A stretch of 38,506 nucleotides of DNA from a virus. The notes below the pieces were generated by a model. The model saw nothing but the letters and a program-made list of their open reading frames with translations. It was not told the DNA's origin and ran no database searches. Where the stretch lies: IMG/VR virus record IMGVR_UViG_3300035698_021255, positions 1 through 38,506 of that record; one strand, given 5' to 3'. Positions within the stretch are counted from its first letter, which is position 1; each line of letters begins with the position of its first letter. A program made the position numbers and the translations under genes. Below are positions 9,501 to 16,756 of this stretch, one piece after another.

Positions 9501-9812
9501 AATACTTTTATTCAAGTTCCAGATATGACATATTTTCAAAGTGAAAATGATTTTAGTTCTTTTAATAGATATTTTAATTTATCTGAACGAGTAGTTAATA
9601 TCATACCGGCTAGTTTTCCTTTGGCTGCTACTATACATGTTAATAATATTGATGTAAGTTTTAATTCAGGAGATGATCTTAGGCTTGTTAAAGTTGATAA
9701 AGGATCTTATTTAACTATTGGAGATGTCAGTACTCAATGTACTGGAGTTAATAGTGTAGTTGATCATTCTCTTATTATGACAATAGATAATTACCAGCTT
9801 CTTATATGTTAG
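6597..9812 (+). CDS. Large baseplate wedge protein, gp7-like with tail-protein-I-like segment
   Basis: The 1071-aa length is close to that of T4 gp7 (about 1030 aa) and its place after gp6 fits. Residues 309-337 (containing YIGTYKALVNAIKWLGYDDV and then VREWF) look like the core of P2 gpI-type tail proteins, which gp7 shares. The rest is mostly beta structure made of Ig-like stretches, with a striking abundance of D-P-S and D-P-S-x-Y steps (LDPSVTLSPTDPSYIADP, GIDPSVYL, VDPSIYYYADPS). It probably forms the wedge arm that connects to peripheral fibres. It overlaps the following gene by 7 bases (ATGTTAG). The leader contains GGAATATAAAATTAAAA. Confidence 0.65.
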   Translation: MKLNNWKIFDKSGSPINWYADPYINLEITSPTGINAEGYILTDASNLAEEVVITNCGYKYSDSTTTLAYSYTFDPSAQTPVLVQGTDISIGFKDVSIFTPEPTNSLGIESVTLLTNDLSANTFIYPSIIYSGAIFLEPVSQGIVETEHLFIFEQLDSSYIRPYDSSTTTLKIQMYGDDDEIKLFTINEEEQIVDWTDTLYYDISVYSENTPLSLNIGFKTDDEGVYERKLRIYNTIQGVDNLMAEILISAESIGEDERHRTLLGNFGLPDPKEFPKLFKEADINEDLPDFEIINPKSKQMILDQSEIVPYIGTYKALVNAIKWLGYDDVYVREWFKNVKSNKKLSLIIPYNAADRTTTILKFSSDERKSLKKLNQLTLNYCLTKETGEIDAWGTPETENCYEYSIDEVFIKLLSLKDWLEKNIIGVNSRIVEVTGEGIYYERYVNLIYANQNHGFTYGDSQTITPYSIPDNSELVLGDASISLTLLELEKTTINDLEYKFSDFINYVWNPLDPSVTLSPTDPSYIADPNLYLEIGPPISYPFVGAKDIQWKTSLLKSSATIPETHVSKPLWIYDEKVNFYNIFDEDRPFDPGTTDASCGAVFYDSSINVDLRLEKAYIRDASNSNWDSLAYSIYPNQLINLNSGEAIYLVADVSYAIISGSGTIEDVTESNTFDIGLDPSYYNFDVSLYVTADTSTVIQSSVYLDWILESSLGAKLYFNDMVNFTQGSGSSIKYANTNTWPAIGQPNTHIINPVNNYNEILLSFKNFSTIDTSGNTFTLSSDKLYFLEIIDGRVILDPSISADPIIGIDPSVYLTPTYYIDYNYYDKQYISVSMEYFSPRMPMYVVDPSIYYYADPSGLSGSSNALVIDNSVYNMKVKHTGDYIIESRVWDGYNLLYSNRGNKTHQVWMKTPTIKALIDSSINLNIIKEASTFMSEGDVNSLIINNKYPIFDRIPSYKNLKLNHDENNNTFIQVPDMTYFQSENDFSSFNRYFNLSERVVNIIPASFPLAATIHVNNIDVSFNSGDDLRLVKVDKGSYLTIGDVSTQCTGVNSVVDHSLIMTIDNYQLLIC

Positions 9813-11449
9813 ATATTTCTACAGATATTTATGTTATGAATGAAACATATAGATTAACACAAAATCCTTCAAATTTATATGATACCTCTACATTTGTTAT
9901 AGATATTAGCAATTTTACATTTAGTGAAAATCAATTAGTGAATATAATAGTTTATGATTCTTGTATAGGTAAAGAATTTGGAGCAAGTTATAGATTATTA
10001 TCAACTCCGGATGGTTCAACACATACTTTTAATAATTTATTTCCTCAATTTATAATTGATAATTCTACTAGATACTCAATTTATACAAAATATGCCTTTA
10101 GTTCTCCTGCAGATTATATTATGGAAACTACATCTTCATCTATATTAGATGGTAGTATGAGTATTTATACTAATGATTATAGAAGTAATTTTATAGATAA
10201 TACATTTCAAATTATGCCATTAACATTTAATCATGAGAATGTTACTGATCAATGGTTTGATGAGTCAAGCGACGTAGTAACAAATCCATATTATTATTAT
10301 GATAAAGCAATTTTTATAGATGTTAGTACATTTGTCATACTAAAGACAGAATATGATTCAAGTAATTATATGTTAAATCAGAAAAATATTTGGACAATTC
10401 AAGATAATATTACAAAGGAAGATATTTTAAGAACTCATAATGAAAGTATTCCATATATATTTAATACTCCTGGATATTATGATATTCTTGTAGAAACTTA
10501 TGATTATTATGGAAATCTTTCTAGAAAAAGATTTGAAGGATTTATTGAAGTTAGATCAGGCACAGGTGTAACAGGACTCACAGCATTTCCTTTCCAGATG
10601 CTTATTGACACTTTAGAAGGAGATGGAGTAGCTGCTATGTCTATACCAACTGCCCCTGGCTCTGATTATAATTGTAGCGTTAATTGGGGTGATGGTATAA
10701 TTACTAGTTACAACAGTACAAGTCCAACTATATCGCATAACTATGCAAGTGGTGGACAATATACTATTTCAATTAATGGCACTTTCCCAAGAATATATTT
10801 TAATGATACTGGTGATAAACTTAAACTTCTAGAAGTAGTTAATTGGGGTAAGTATGGTGAAGGTGTTACTGATCAATCTAATGCTTTTTATGGTTGTGCT
10901 AATTTAACAAGTATTGCTGAAGATTGGGAATTAATTAACACTAGTATTACTAATGGTTATGGTATGTTTCTTGCTTCCTATATTAGTTCACTACCGTCTG
11001 GAATGACATTACCATTATTGACTGATGGTACTGCTATGTTTAACAATAACCCTCTTACTACATTACCATCAGGAATGACATTACCGTTATTGACTAATGG
11101 TTATAATATGTTTTATAATTGTTCTCTCACAGCATTACCAGCTGGAATGACATTACCATTATTGACTAATGGTACACAGATGTTTCGTGATAACTCTATT
11201 ACTGCACTACCATCTGGGATGGAATTACCGTTATTAACTAATGGTTCTTATATGTTTCTTGATAACACCATCAACACCACCGATTATTCCGCCTTTATTG
11301 TCAGAATGGAAGCTGCTAACTCAGAAACAGGTGTACCATTTCATGGAGGTAGTTCAACATATACAGGAGCAACAGCGATAGCGGCTCATGCAGCATTACT
11401 TGCAAGGGTTCCTACACCATGGACTATTACTGATGGAGGTGTGATATAA
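9806..11449 (+). CDS. Tail adhesin: beta domains, PKD-like domain and BspA-like repeats
   Basis: This 547-aa protein likely contacts the host surface. Residues 1-250 are beta-rich and match the style of the upstream baseplate protein. Residues about 288-326 look like a PKD domain (CSVNWGDG, then SHNYASGGQYTISI). Residues 340-500 are BspA-like (DUF285) leucine-rich repeats with four clear 24-residue units reading LPSGMTLPLLTNG. The end, PWTITDGG, is a usual C-terminus of BspA-type proteins in Bacteroidota and their phages. From about base 10556 the DNA is visibly less AT-rich with different codon choice, so the C-terminal half looks acquired. It follows the wedge gene with a 7-base overlap, so it is likely attached to the baseplate. 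Confidence 0.75.
   Translation: MLDISTDIYVMNETYRLTQNPSNLYDTSTFVIDISNFTFSENQLVNIIVYDSCIGKEFGASYRLLSTPDGSTHTFNNLFPQFIIDNSTRYSIYTKYAFSSPADYIMETTSSSILDGSMSIYTNDYRSNFIDNTFQIMPLTFNHENVTDQWFDESSDVVTNPYYYYDKAIFIDVSTFVILKTEYDSSNYMLNQKNIWTIQDNITKEDILRTHNESIPYIFNTPGYYDILVETYDYYGNLSRKRFEGFIEVRSGTGVTGLTAFPFQMLIDTLEGDGVAAMSIPTAPGSDYNCSVNWGDGIITSYNSTSPTISHNYASGGQYTISINGTFPRIYFNDTGDKLKLLEVVNWGKYGEGVTDQSNAFYGCANLTSIAEDWELINTSITNGYGMFLASYISSLPSGMTLPLLTDGTAMFNNNPLTTLPSGMTLPLLTNGYNMFYNCSLTALPAGMTLPLLTNGTQMFRDNSITALPSGMELPLLTNGSYMFLDNTINTTDYSAFIVRMEAANSETGVPFHGGSSTYTGATAIAAHAALLARVPTPWTITDGGVI
10991..11278 (+). repeat. Four tandem 72-base repeats (BspA-like 24-aa units)
   Basis: Four in-frame 72-base units begin at 10991, 11063, 11135 and 11207. 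The most conserved core reads GGAATGACATTACC followed by a TTATTGACTAATGG-type stretch. The encoded units LPSGMTLPLLTNGxxMF are nearly identical, while the eight following residues vary (NNNPLTT, YNCSLTA, RDNSITA, LDNTINT). Such repeats allow gain or loss of units by recombination, which would alter the binding surface. Confidence 0.95.
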
Positions 11450-11510
11450 AATTTGATATAAGTAACTTAAATAAATTACCAACATTTATTAATTTAGTGT
11501 TTGTTGATGT

Positions 11511-11843
11511 ATGAGAAAATATGATAAGAAAATAGAGAAACAATTTGTAAATTCACCAGATATTTTTTTTACAGTAGATTCACCTTCTTGGAGAAATCCT
11601 GCAATGATGGATATTTCAACTTTGTGTTCAGTGTTAAATATTTCAGATAATGTAGAAGAATTTTTAAAAGATTCTTCTACTAATGTATTTGCTTATGAAT
11701 TTAAAGATCAAGATGTTGATCCAACATTACCGCCAGGTACTAGTAAATTAGATAAAAGTTTGGAATTAGCAGTAGATGATAATTTTCTATATGTTTGGAT
11801 TAAAAGTAGATGGAAACGTATTCCTCTTTCTTTATTTAACTAA
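11511..11843 (+). CDS. Small tail-tip associated protein
   Basis: The 110-aa protein has no named domain that I can assign with confidence. Its C-terminus (DDNFLYVWIKSRWKRIPLSLF) is of the type found at the ends of many phage fibre or baseplate peripheral proteins, where a short beta segment with Y-V-W and W-K-R appears. It is the last plus-strand gene of the block and comes 61 bases after the adhesin. Its stop overlaps the end of the minus-strand gene at 11836 by eight bases, with no space for a terminator. Confidence 0.5.
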   Translation: MRKYDKKIEKQFVNSPDIFFTVDSPSWRNPAMMDISTLCSVLNISDNVEEFLKDSSTNVFAYEFKDQDVDPTLPPGTSKLDKSLELAVDDNFLYVWIKSRWKRIPLSLFN

Positions 11844-14800
11844 TCGTAACTGGCATTTGTCCTGGAATCCCATATGTTACAGCTCCTACAGTAACAAAAT
11901 CTTTTAATAAAAAAGTACTCCATTGAAGATTAGTAAGAGGATTTAAATTTTCATAAGATGGAAATGGATCTTTTTTAATAGTTGATACAGGAGGAGGTAA
12001 TAATTTAGCTGCTGCTAATGCAGTTAGATATCCTTTATTATTGAACTTCATATTTTCTCCTGACATAAAGCTTTCATTATTAATTTTAAATCTTTTATTT
12101 ATGGATTCTAAAGGCTCAGAGTTTATATTATCTTCTAAATTTTCTGCAATATTTATTACAAACTTGGGGTTTTTTAATGTAAAACCAAAATTAGCAGTAT
12201 TTGGTTGTAGAGTTGTAGGTAAAGGAGCCACCAAAGCATTTAATTTATCAATTATATTATTTAATCTGTCAAATTGTTTTTCAATAAGGTCTTCGGCAGT
12301 TTCTAATGCTATTAAACTAGTATTTGCTAGCCCTCCCTCTGTAATTTTTCCACCAGCTTGAATTACGTCATTAACTAATTGCCAAGCTTGTTCTAATTTA
12401 TATTTTTGCAAGTTAATTTCATCTAAAGGTATTTGTAACTCATCTTTTATTTGTGTCCAGACATTAAGTTTTTCTTTATTTTTTTTAGTATTAGTAGGCC
12501 TTGATAATTTATGTTTATTTACTTTATTTACAGCTAAATTTCCTTCTTTTATTTTTTCATCTAATTTTACAGATGTTTCATCTATAAATTTTTGTAGCAT
12601 ACCTTCTTTAAATTGAACTAATTGTTCATTAATTTCTTTTTTTATTTTTTCTAATTGTTTTTTTAAAAAAGCAGTTGGGTCTAAAATAGGCATAGCATAT
12701 TCTGTAGAATAATTTACCATTAAAACCATTGGAAATATCCACAATCCTGTAATAGTTAATCCTAAAACGATAAATCCATATTGTGTAGCAATAGGTATAA
12801 CAGGAATATAAACAGTAGGGAGTAATAATGGACCAGTTGGAAGTATTAATCCTGTTGACCATCCAGTTATAGGATTGGCAACACTTGCTAATGTAGCAAA
12901 TGTACAATATTTTAACCAATACTTAATATTACCCATATCAGCTTTTGTAAAACCTTCTTTAGGCTCACATTCAGTATCGTCTGGAGTAATTGTGTATATT
13001 CTAGTTTCATTTCCACCTGTGCCTTTTAATGTATAAGAAGAATAAATTGCTAAATCTTTAATGATTACTTCAATTTTTGCAATCTCTATAGGTAGTAATT
13101 TATATTTTATCCATAAATTTTCAAAGAAATTTTGAATATAATTTCCTTCTTCAATTACTTGTAGTTTATTATTATCTTCTATTTTATTAATACTTGGATC
13201 AACTTGATTAGTAGAAGGATCCACCTCATATTTTTTTATTATACTTCCTGTATTAACATAAAATTGATATAAATAATAAATTTTATTTATTAATTGTTCT
13301 CTTTCTGTAACTTCTAATTTTTTTGGGTTTTCAATATTTTCTAACCATAATTTAATATCTGAAAACTTTCTTCTTTCATTATACTTGTTTAAACCAATTT
13401 TAAACCACTTTTCTCCATTAGTTATACCTTTTTCTAAATCTTTTAATAATTCACTAATTTTTTCACTAATTTTTTGAGGAGAAAATTTATCTAAAATATA
13501 ACGTTGTTCAGTAAACACAGAAATATGATCTCTATATGATTTTTCATATTTATTAGGTTCTTTAATTCCATTTAATTCTAGACTTAATTCAAAAAGAAAA
13601 TACTCAATAAGAGTAAATTCATTATTTAATGGTTTATTTTGTTTTGCTAGATTAATAGCTGTTTGTTCAATATTAGTTAAATATTTATTAATAAGTATTT
13701 CTTCTGCATCAAGATCTTCTTTAATTTTATTTAAAGTTTCATTTTTTCCATGAAATTCTATATTTTCTTTACTAGTTATTTTTTTAATTCGTTTTTCATA
13801 TTCTTCGTTTATTTTTTCCCAACTTTCTTTAATATCTTTAAACTTTTTTTCTATACCACTTAAGACTGCTATTCCATCCTTTGAGTTCTTTATCATTATG
13901 GGATAAAGTGATATTACTTCCCATTTTCTAATGAAATCTTTAATATAATTTAACTCTGTATATTTTTCATTAAGTAAGTTAATATTCCGTGTTAGATAGT
14001 CCTCTGGGGGCACAGAGATGTCGCTGAGTGCAATACTGGCATCATTTAAAGAAGTAATACATCCATTGGTTGGAGCATACACAGAGTGACCCTCTAGGCT
14101 TGCTATGATAGTTTCATCAGTTACTTTAGACCCCACATTAACTTTATAATCCCATGATTCTTTTCTTTTATTTTCAATGATTGCTGTAATTGCAATTTCA
14201 TGGGCTAAATTAGCAGATATTTTTTTTTCTTCATCTACTTGTGTTACTTTACATGTAGTAACTATATTTTCATAATATGGTTGATGAGGAACAATAACAT
14301 TATCTTTGTTAATTGAACATTTTAGAATAAAATCATCTTCAAGAGCACTAGTTGTTATTGGATCATCTTCTAAATTATTAACTTGGATTTGTATACTAGA
14401 ACATAAATTCTCATTGAGATCATTTTCTGCTTCAGTTTGTGTTTTTAATAAATTATGTAAATAAACTGTTGAGGCGACTCCTATTGCAATAATAATTGTG
14501 TCAGCGATTACAAGAAATCTTTTAAGTTTTTGAGTTTTGGGATCTTTATCATTCCAAACTGCGCTTAGTGTGGTTCTTATTAATTTTTGTATATATTTAA
14601 ATCTAAATTTTGATGGAAAATCAGATTGCGTTAACGTATCAATTAATAATTTTCCAATATAAAAGGACATCACAGCTAAACCTGCATATTCTATTTTATA
14701 TTTTTCAAATTCTTTAGAAATTTTGTTAATTAAGTCATTAGTTTCTTCAATAGCTTCTAGATATTTTTTATTAAATTCACCACTATCATTTGTTATAGAT

Positions 14801-15153
14801 GGAAGATTACTTATTTCTTTTAGAACATTTTCTATATTATTATTATTTATATTTTGACACACTAATAATAAATCGGATAAAATTTCATCATTTATTAAAT
14901 TATCTGCTTCATTTAATAATATATTTGTTTTTGGATTTTCTTTTAAACTAGCTTTCATTTTACTTAAGCTATTTAATTCAAAATCTCCTAACTCAAAAGT
15001 CATTTCTTCTAAAAAATTCTGTATTTTTTCAAGCACAGATTTATTGAGTATTTGAAGAGAAATAGGTTTTTCCCAGAATTTTGTTTGTTCTAAGAGATCT
15101 AAATTAAACTTTTCAGTTATTAATTTTATTAATTTTTCACTAAGTATTGACAT
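11836..15153 (-). CDS. 1105-aa virion protein with coiled coils, hydrophobic core and barrel-sandwich-like segment
   Basis: This is a large, mainly helical protein. One transmembrane-like helix lies at about 213-232. A short beta segment at about 336-372 (VNVGSKVTDETII then VYAPTNGCI) resembles a lipoyl/HlyD barrel-sandwich domain. Long coiled-coil stretches cover about 390-640. A strongly hydrophobic proline-rich block at 766-815 includes LPTVYIPVIPIATQYGF. A further helical region, 826-1000, comes before a C-terminal tail rich in L-P-P-P. Length, helices and hydrophobic segments would suit a tape measure or a membrane-contacting hub protein, and it ends the hub block (spike, then phosphoesterase, then this gene, TAATG-coupled). 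I cannot name the family. Confidence 0.5.
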   Translation of the reverse strand: MSILSEKLIKLITEKFNLDLLEQTKFWEKPISLQILNKSVLEKIQNFLEEMTFELGDFELNSLSKMKASLKENPKTNILLNEADNLINDEILSDLLLVCQNINNNNIENVLKEISNLPSITNDSGEFNKKYLEAIEETNDLINKISKEFEKYKIEYAGLAVMSFYIGKLLIDTLTQSDFPSKFRFKYIQKLIRTTLSAVWNDKDPKTQKLKRFLVIADTIIIAIGVASTVYLHNLLKTQTEAENDLNENLCSSIQIQVNNLEDDPITTSALEDDFILKCSINKDNVIVPHQPYYENIVTTCKVTQVDEEKKISANLAHEIAITAIIENKRKESWDYKVNVGSKVTDETIIASLEGHSVYAPTNGCITSLNDASIALSDISVPPEDYLTRNINLLNEKYTELNYIKDFIRKWEVISLYPIMIKNSKDGIAVLSGIEKKFKDIKESWEKINEEYEKRIKKITSKENIEFHGKNETLNKIKEDLDAEEILINKYLTNIEQTAINLAKQNKPLNNEFTLIEYFLFELSLELNGIKEPNKYEKSYRDHISVFTEQRYILDKFSPQKISEKISELLKDLEKGITNGEKWFKIGLNKYNERRKFSDIKLWLENIENPKKLEVTEREQLINKIYYLYQFYVNTGSIIKKYEVDPSTNQVDPSINKIEDNNKLQVIEEGNYIQNFFENLWIKYKLLPIEIAKIEVIIKDLAIYSSYTLKGTGGNETRIYTITPDDTECEPKEGFTKADMGNIKYWLKYCTFATLASVANPITGWSTGLILPTGPLLLPTVYIPVIPIATQYGFIVLGLTITGLWIFPMVLMVNYSTEYAMPILDPTAFLKKQLEKIKKEINEQLVQFKEGMLQKFIDETSVKLDEKIKEGNLAVNKVNKHKLSRPTNTKKNKEKLNVWTQIKDELQIPLDEINLQKYKLEQAWQLVNDVIQAGGKITEGGLANTSLIALETAEDLIEKQFDRLNNIIDKLNALVAPLPTTLQPNTANFGFTLKNPKFVINIAENLEDNINSEPLESINKRFKINNESFMSGENMKFNNKGYLTALAAAKLLPPPVSTIKKDPFPSYENLNPLTNLQWSTFLLKDFVTVGAVTYGIPGQMPVTIS

Positions 15154-15767
15154 TATAGTACATAATCTTCATCTTCTTTATCTTTAAAAATATATTCTTT
15201 TCTTTTCATTTTAACATTTCCATCTTCTCCTTTTTCATGCCAACTATAAACTCCTTTATTAAAAGTTATTTCAAATGGCTCATCTAAATTAGATACATAT
15301 TTTTTACCCATACCGGGTTTAACGTATGCTATCGTCATATGTGGATGGAATGGAAAAGATTGTGTATTTTCAAAGTTATTTACAAACATTTTTCTGTAAC
15401 CTAATAATTGTTTAGTTACGGGAATATCATATTTTACTACATCATATTCTTCTTTTTCAAAGATAGATATTTCCGATATCATAACAATAACTTCTTCCAT
15501 ACTTTCCTCGATTACGTTAATCATTTGTTCAGGAGTTACATCATCTTCATGAATTCCATAAAGAATTGTCACGTGAGGATTATCTTCTAATCCATAAGAA
15601 TCATCAAGAGGTTTTTTATACACATCTTTGGGATCTATTCCTCCTAGATGAATGCTATCCCATTCTTTCATATTTGAATCTAACATTACACACCCATAAG
15701 TAGGTTCTTCTCTTTCTTTTTGCTCGTTTAACCATTCATTTAAACTTTCATTTACAATTTTTTTCAT
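15153..15767 (-). CDS. 2H phosphoesterase (LigT/Acb1-like fold) with capsid-targeting-like N-terminal tag
   Basis: Two H-x-T motifs, NPHVTILYGIH and HPHMTIAYVK, define the 2H phosphoesterase superfamily; they sit at H65/T67 and H143/T145 when counted from the chosen start (spacing 78). Family members open 2',3'-cyclic or 2'-5' phosphodiester bonds; the phage enzyme Acb1 of T4 uses this fold to degrade CBASS cyclic nucleotides. An ATG lies at 15788, but I chose 15767 because the protein then begins KKIVNESLNEWLNE, the same tag as three other proteins here; the upstream ATG falls inside an inverted repeat. If cut after LNE, the enzyme domain would be left nearly intact. The stop overlaps the next start (TAATG). 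The substrate is unknown; it could equally act on RNA ends or ADP-ribose 1",2"-cyclic phosphate. Confidence 0.85.
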   Translation of the reverse strand: MKKIVNESLNEWLNEQKEREEPTYGCVMLDSNMKEWDSIHLGGIDPKDVYKKPLDDSYGLEDNPHVTILYGIHEDDVTPEQMINVIEESMEEVIVMISEISIFEKEEYDVVKYDIPVTKQLLGYRKMFVNNFENTQSFPFHPHMTIAYVKPGMGKKYVSNLDEPFEITFNKGVYSWHEKGEDGNVKMKRKEYIFKDKEDEDYVL

Positions 15768-15786
15768 AGTTTTATTTTGATATAGC

Positions 15787-15858
15787 ATAAAAGTGGTGAG
15801 GCCTTAGGTAAGCCAATTAGAAGATTAAAACTAACTGTTTCACTTTTATTATATATTC
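15787..15858 (-). promoter_or_regulatory. Structured leader and promoter-like motif before the 2H phosphoesterase
   Basis: A perfect 9-bp inverted repeat, ATAAAAGTG at 15787-15795 and CACTTTTAT at 15841-15849, encloses 45 bases with smaller potential stems (GGCTTACCTAAGGCC and TTAG/CTAA on the minus strand). On the minus strand the 5' arm overlaps GAATATATAATAAAA (15844-15858), a two-base-shorter relative of the recurring promoter-like motif. A transcript starting there would begin with the hairpin and place the ATG at 15767 about 20 bases after it. It is not a tRNA: it is too short and lacks a T-loop. A terminator role is unlikely, since no T-run follows on the minus strand. Confidence 0.4.
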
Positions 15859-15982
15859 ACAAAATAAAAAGATTCTCCATGGAAAAACATAAACAATGTA
15901 TGAGATCATTCTACAGATAATTTAAAAGACAGATATCTTGAAAGTGGAGTAGCTTTAAATGAGGTAAAGAAAAAAAATAGGT

Positions 15983-16753
15983 CTATTTACTGATAAGAAC
16001 ATTTGTTGATGTTGCAGCTTGCATAGCTTGTGTAACTAGTCCAACTGTAACTCCAGGTGTTGGTGGTAGTTTAGCATCTAGGGCTGTAGCCATTTGTGTC
16101 ATTAATGACCATAAAGGTTCTGCAAGTATAGCATGTTTATATGGGCCGGTTCCAACTTTTGTGCGTTGTGCTCCTGCTACAATTACTTCATCTGCTTCTA
16201 CTGTAGCTTTTGCTGCTGCAGTTATATTTACTTCATTTTTAGATGAAATATTTATTTTATCTCCCTCCATTTGAATAATTGAATCACCATTAGCATGTTG
16301 TAATGTAATCATTGAATCTGGAGTAATTTGAAAGAATGATTCGTTCTTAAAAATCATTAATCCTGACTTCCTTAAATGAATTATACTTAAATTTTCAACA
16401 GGATCATGTAAAAGAACATGGCAACCATCATTATAATCTTCTTTTATTTTATCAATTAAATCTGTATCTAAATTTTGTATTGCTCTAATTTCTGGAGCAT
16501 ATAAATCACCATTATTAAATTGGATTCTGCACCAGGAACCTATTTTTGGAACAGACATCATTCCAGCTCCATTTAATCCATAAACATCACCAGTAATAGG
16601 AACTGCCCATGGAATATGTTCATCCACAATTCCGTCCATAACTCCAAGAACTCTAACTTTAGCTCTCCCAGCAAAAGTTGGATCTTGATTGTTAATTACT
16701 ACACCTAACCAATCATTATCATGTAAATCGTTATTTATAAATTGTATATTCAT
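15983..16753 (-). CDS. 5: Baseplate central spike protein, gp5/gpV OB-fold type
   Basis: Residues about 14-95 carry the OB-fold signature of gp5/gpV/VgrG spikes: WLGVVINNQDPTFAGRAKVRV, then HIPWAVP and GSWCRIQF with GDLYAPE. Next comes a beta-helix needle segment (about 120-195) with repeated short strands such as INISSKNEVNITAAAKATV. The C-terminal helix-rich end (LWSLMTQMATALDAKLPP) is typical for simple phage spikes. At 256 aa there is no room for the gp5 lysozyme domain, so peptidoglycan cutting must lie elsewhere. It starts three bases after the repeat-tailed hub-region gene and is the tip of the tail tube. Confidence 0.85.
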   Translation of the reverse strand: MNIQFINNDLHDNDWLGVVINNQDPTFAGRAKVRVLGVMDGIVDEHIPWAVPITGDVYGLNGAGMMSVPKIGSWCRIQFNNGDLYAPEIRAIQNLDTDLIDKIKEDYNDGCHVLLHDPVENLSIIHLRKSGLMIFKNESFFQITPDSMITLQHANGDSIIQMEGDKINISSKNEVNITAAAKATVEADEVIVAGAQRTKVGTGPYKHAILAEPLWSLMTQMATALDAKLPPTPGVTVGLVTQAMQAATSTNVLISK

Positions 16754-16756
16754 AGA

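Noticed and set aside
12041-12361. Plus-strand ORF opposite the 1105-aa gene
   Set aside because: It is antisense to a well-supported gene, and its translation has the biased look of a complementary strand. The same holds for other antisense ORFs such as 16689-17207 and 22558-22845.
12629-12919. Second minus-strand frame inside the 1105-aa gene
   Set aside because: It is Y-, I- and C-rich and entirely inside the larger gene in another frame; typical shadow of a hydrophobic coding region.
15767-15788. Upstream ATG for the 2H phosphoesterase
   Set aside because: Starting there adds seven residues before the tag, and the codon is buried in an inverted repeat. The tag in other proteins is at the very N-terminus.
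15787-15849. Possible tRNA
   Set aside because: The closing stem looked like an acceptor stem, but the element is about 63 bases long, with no T-arm sequence and no proper anticodon arm.
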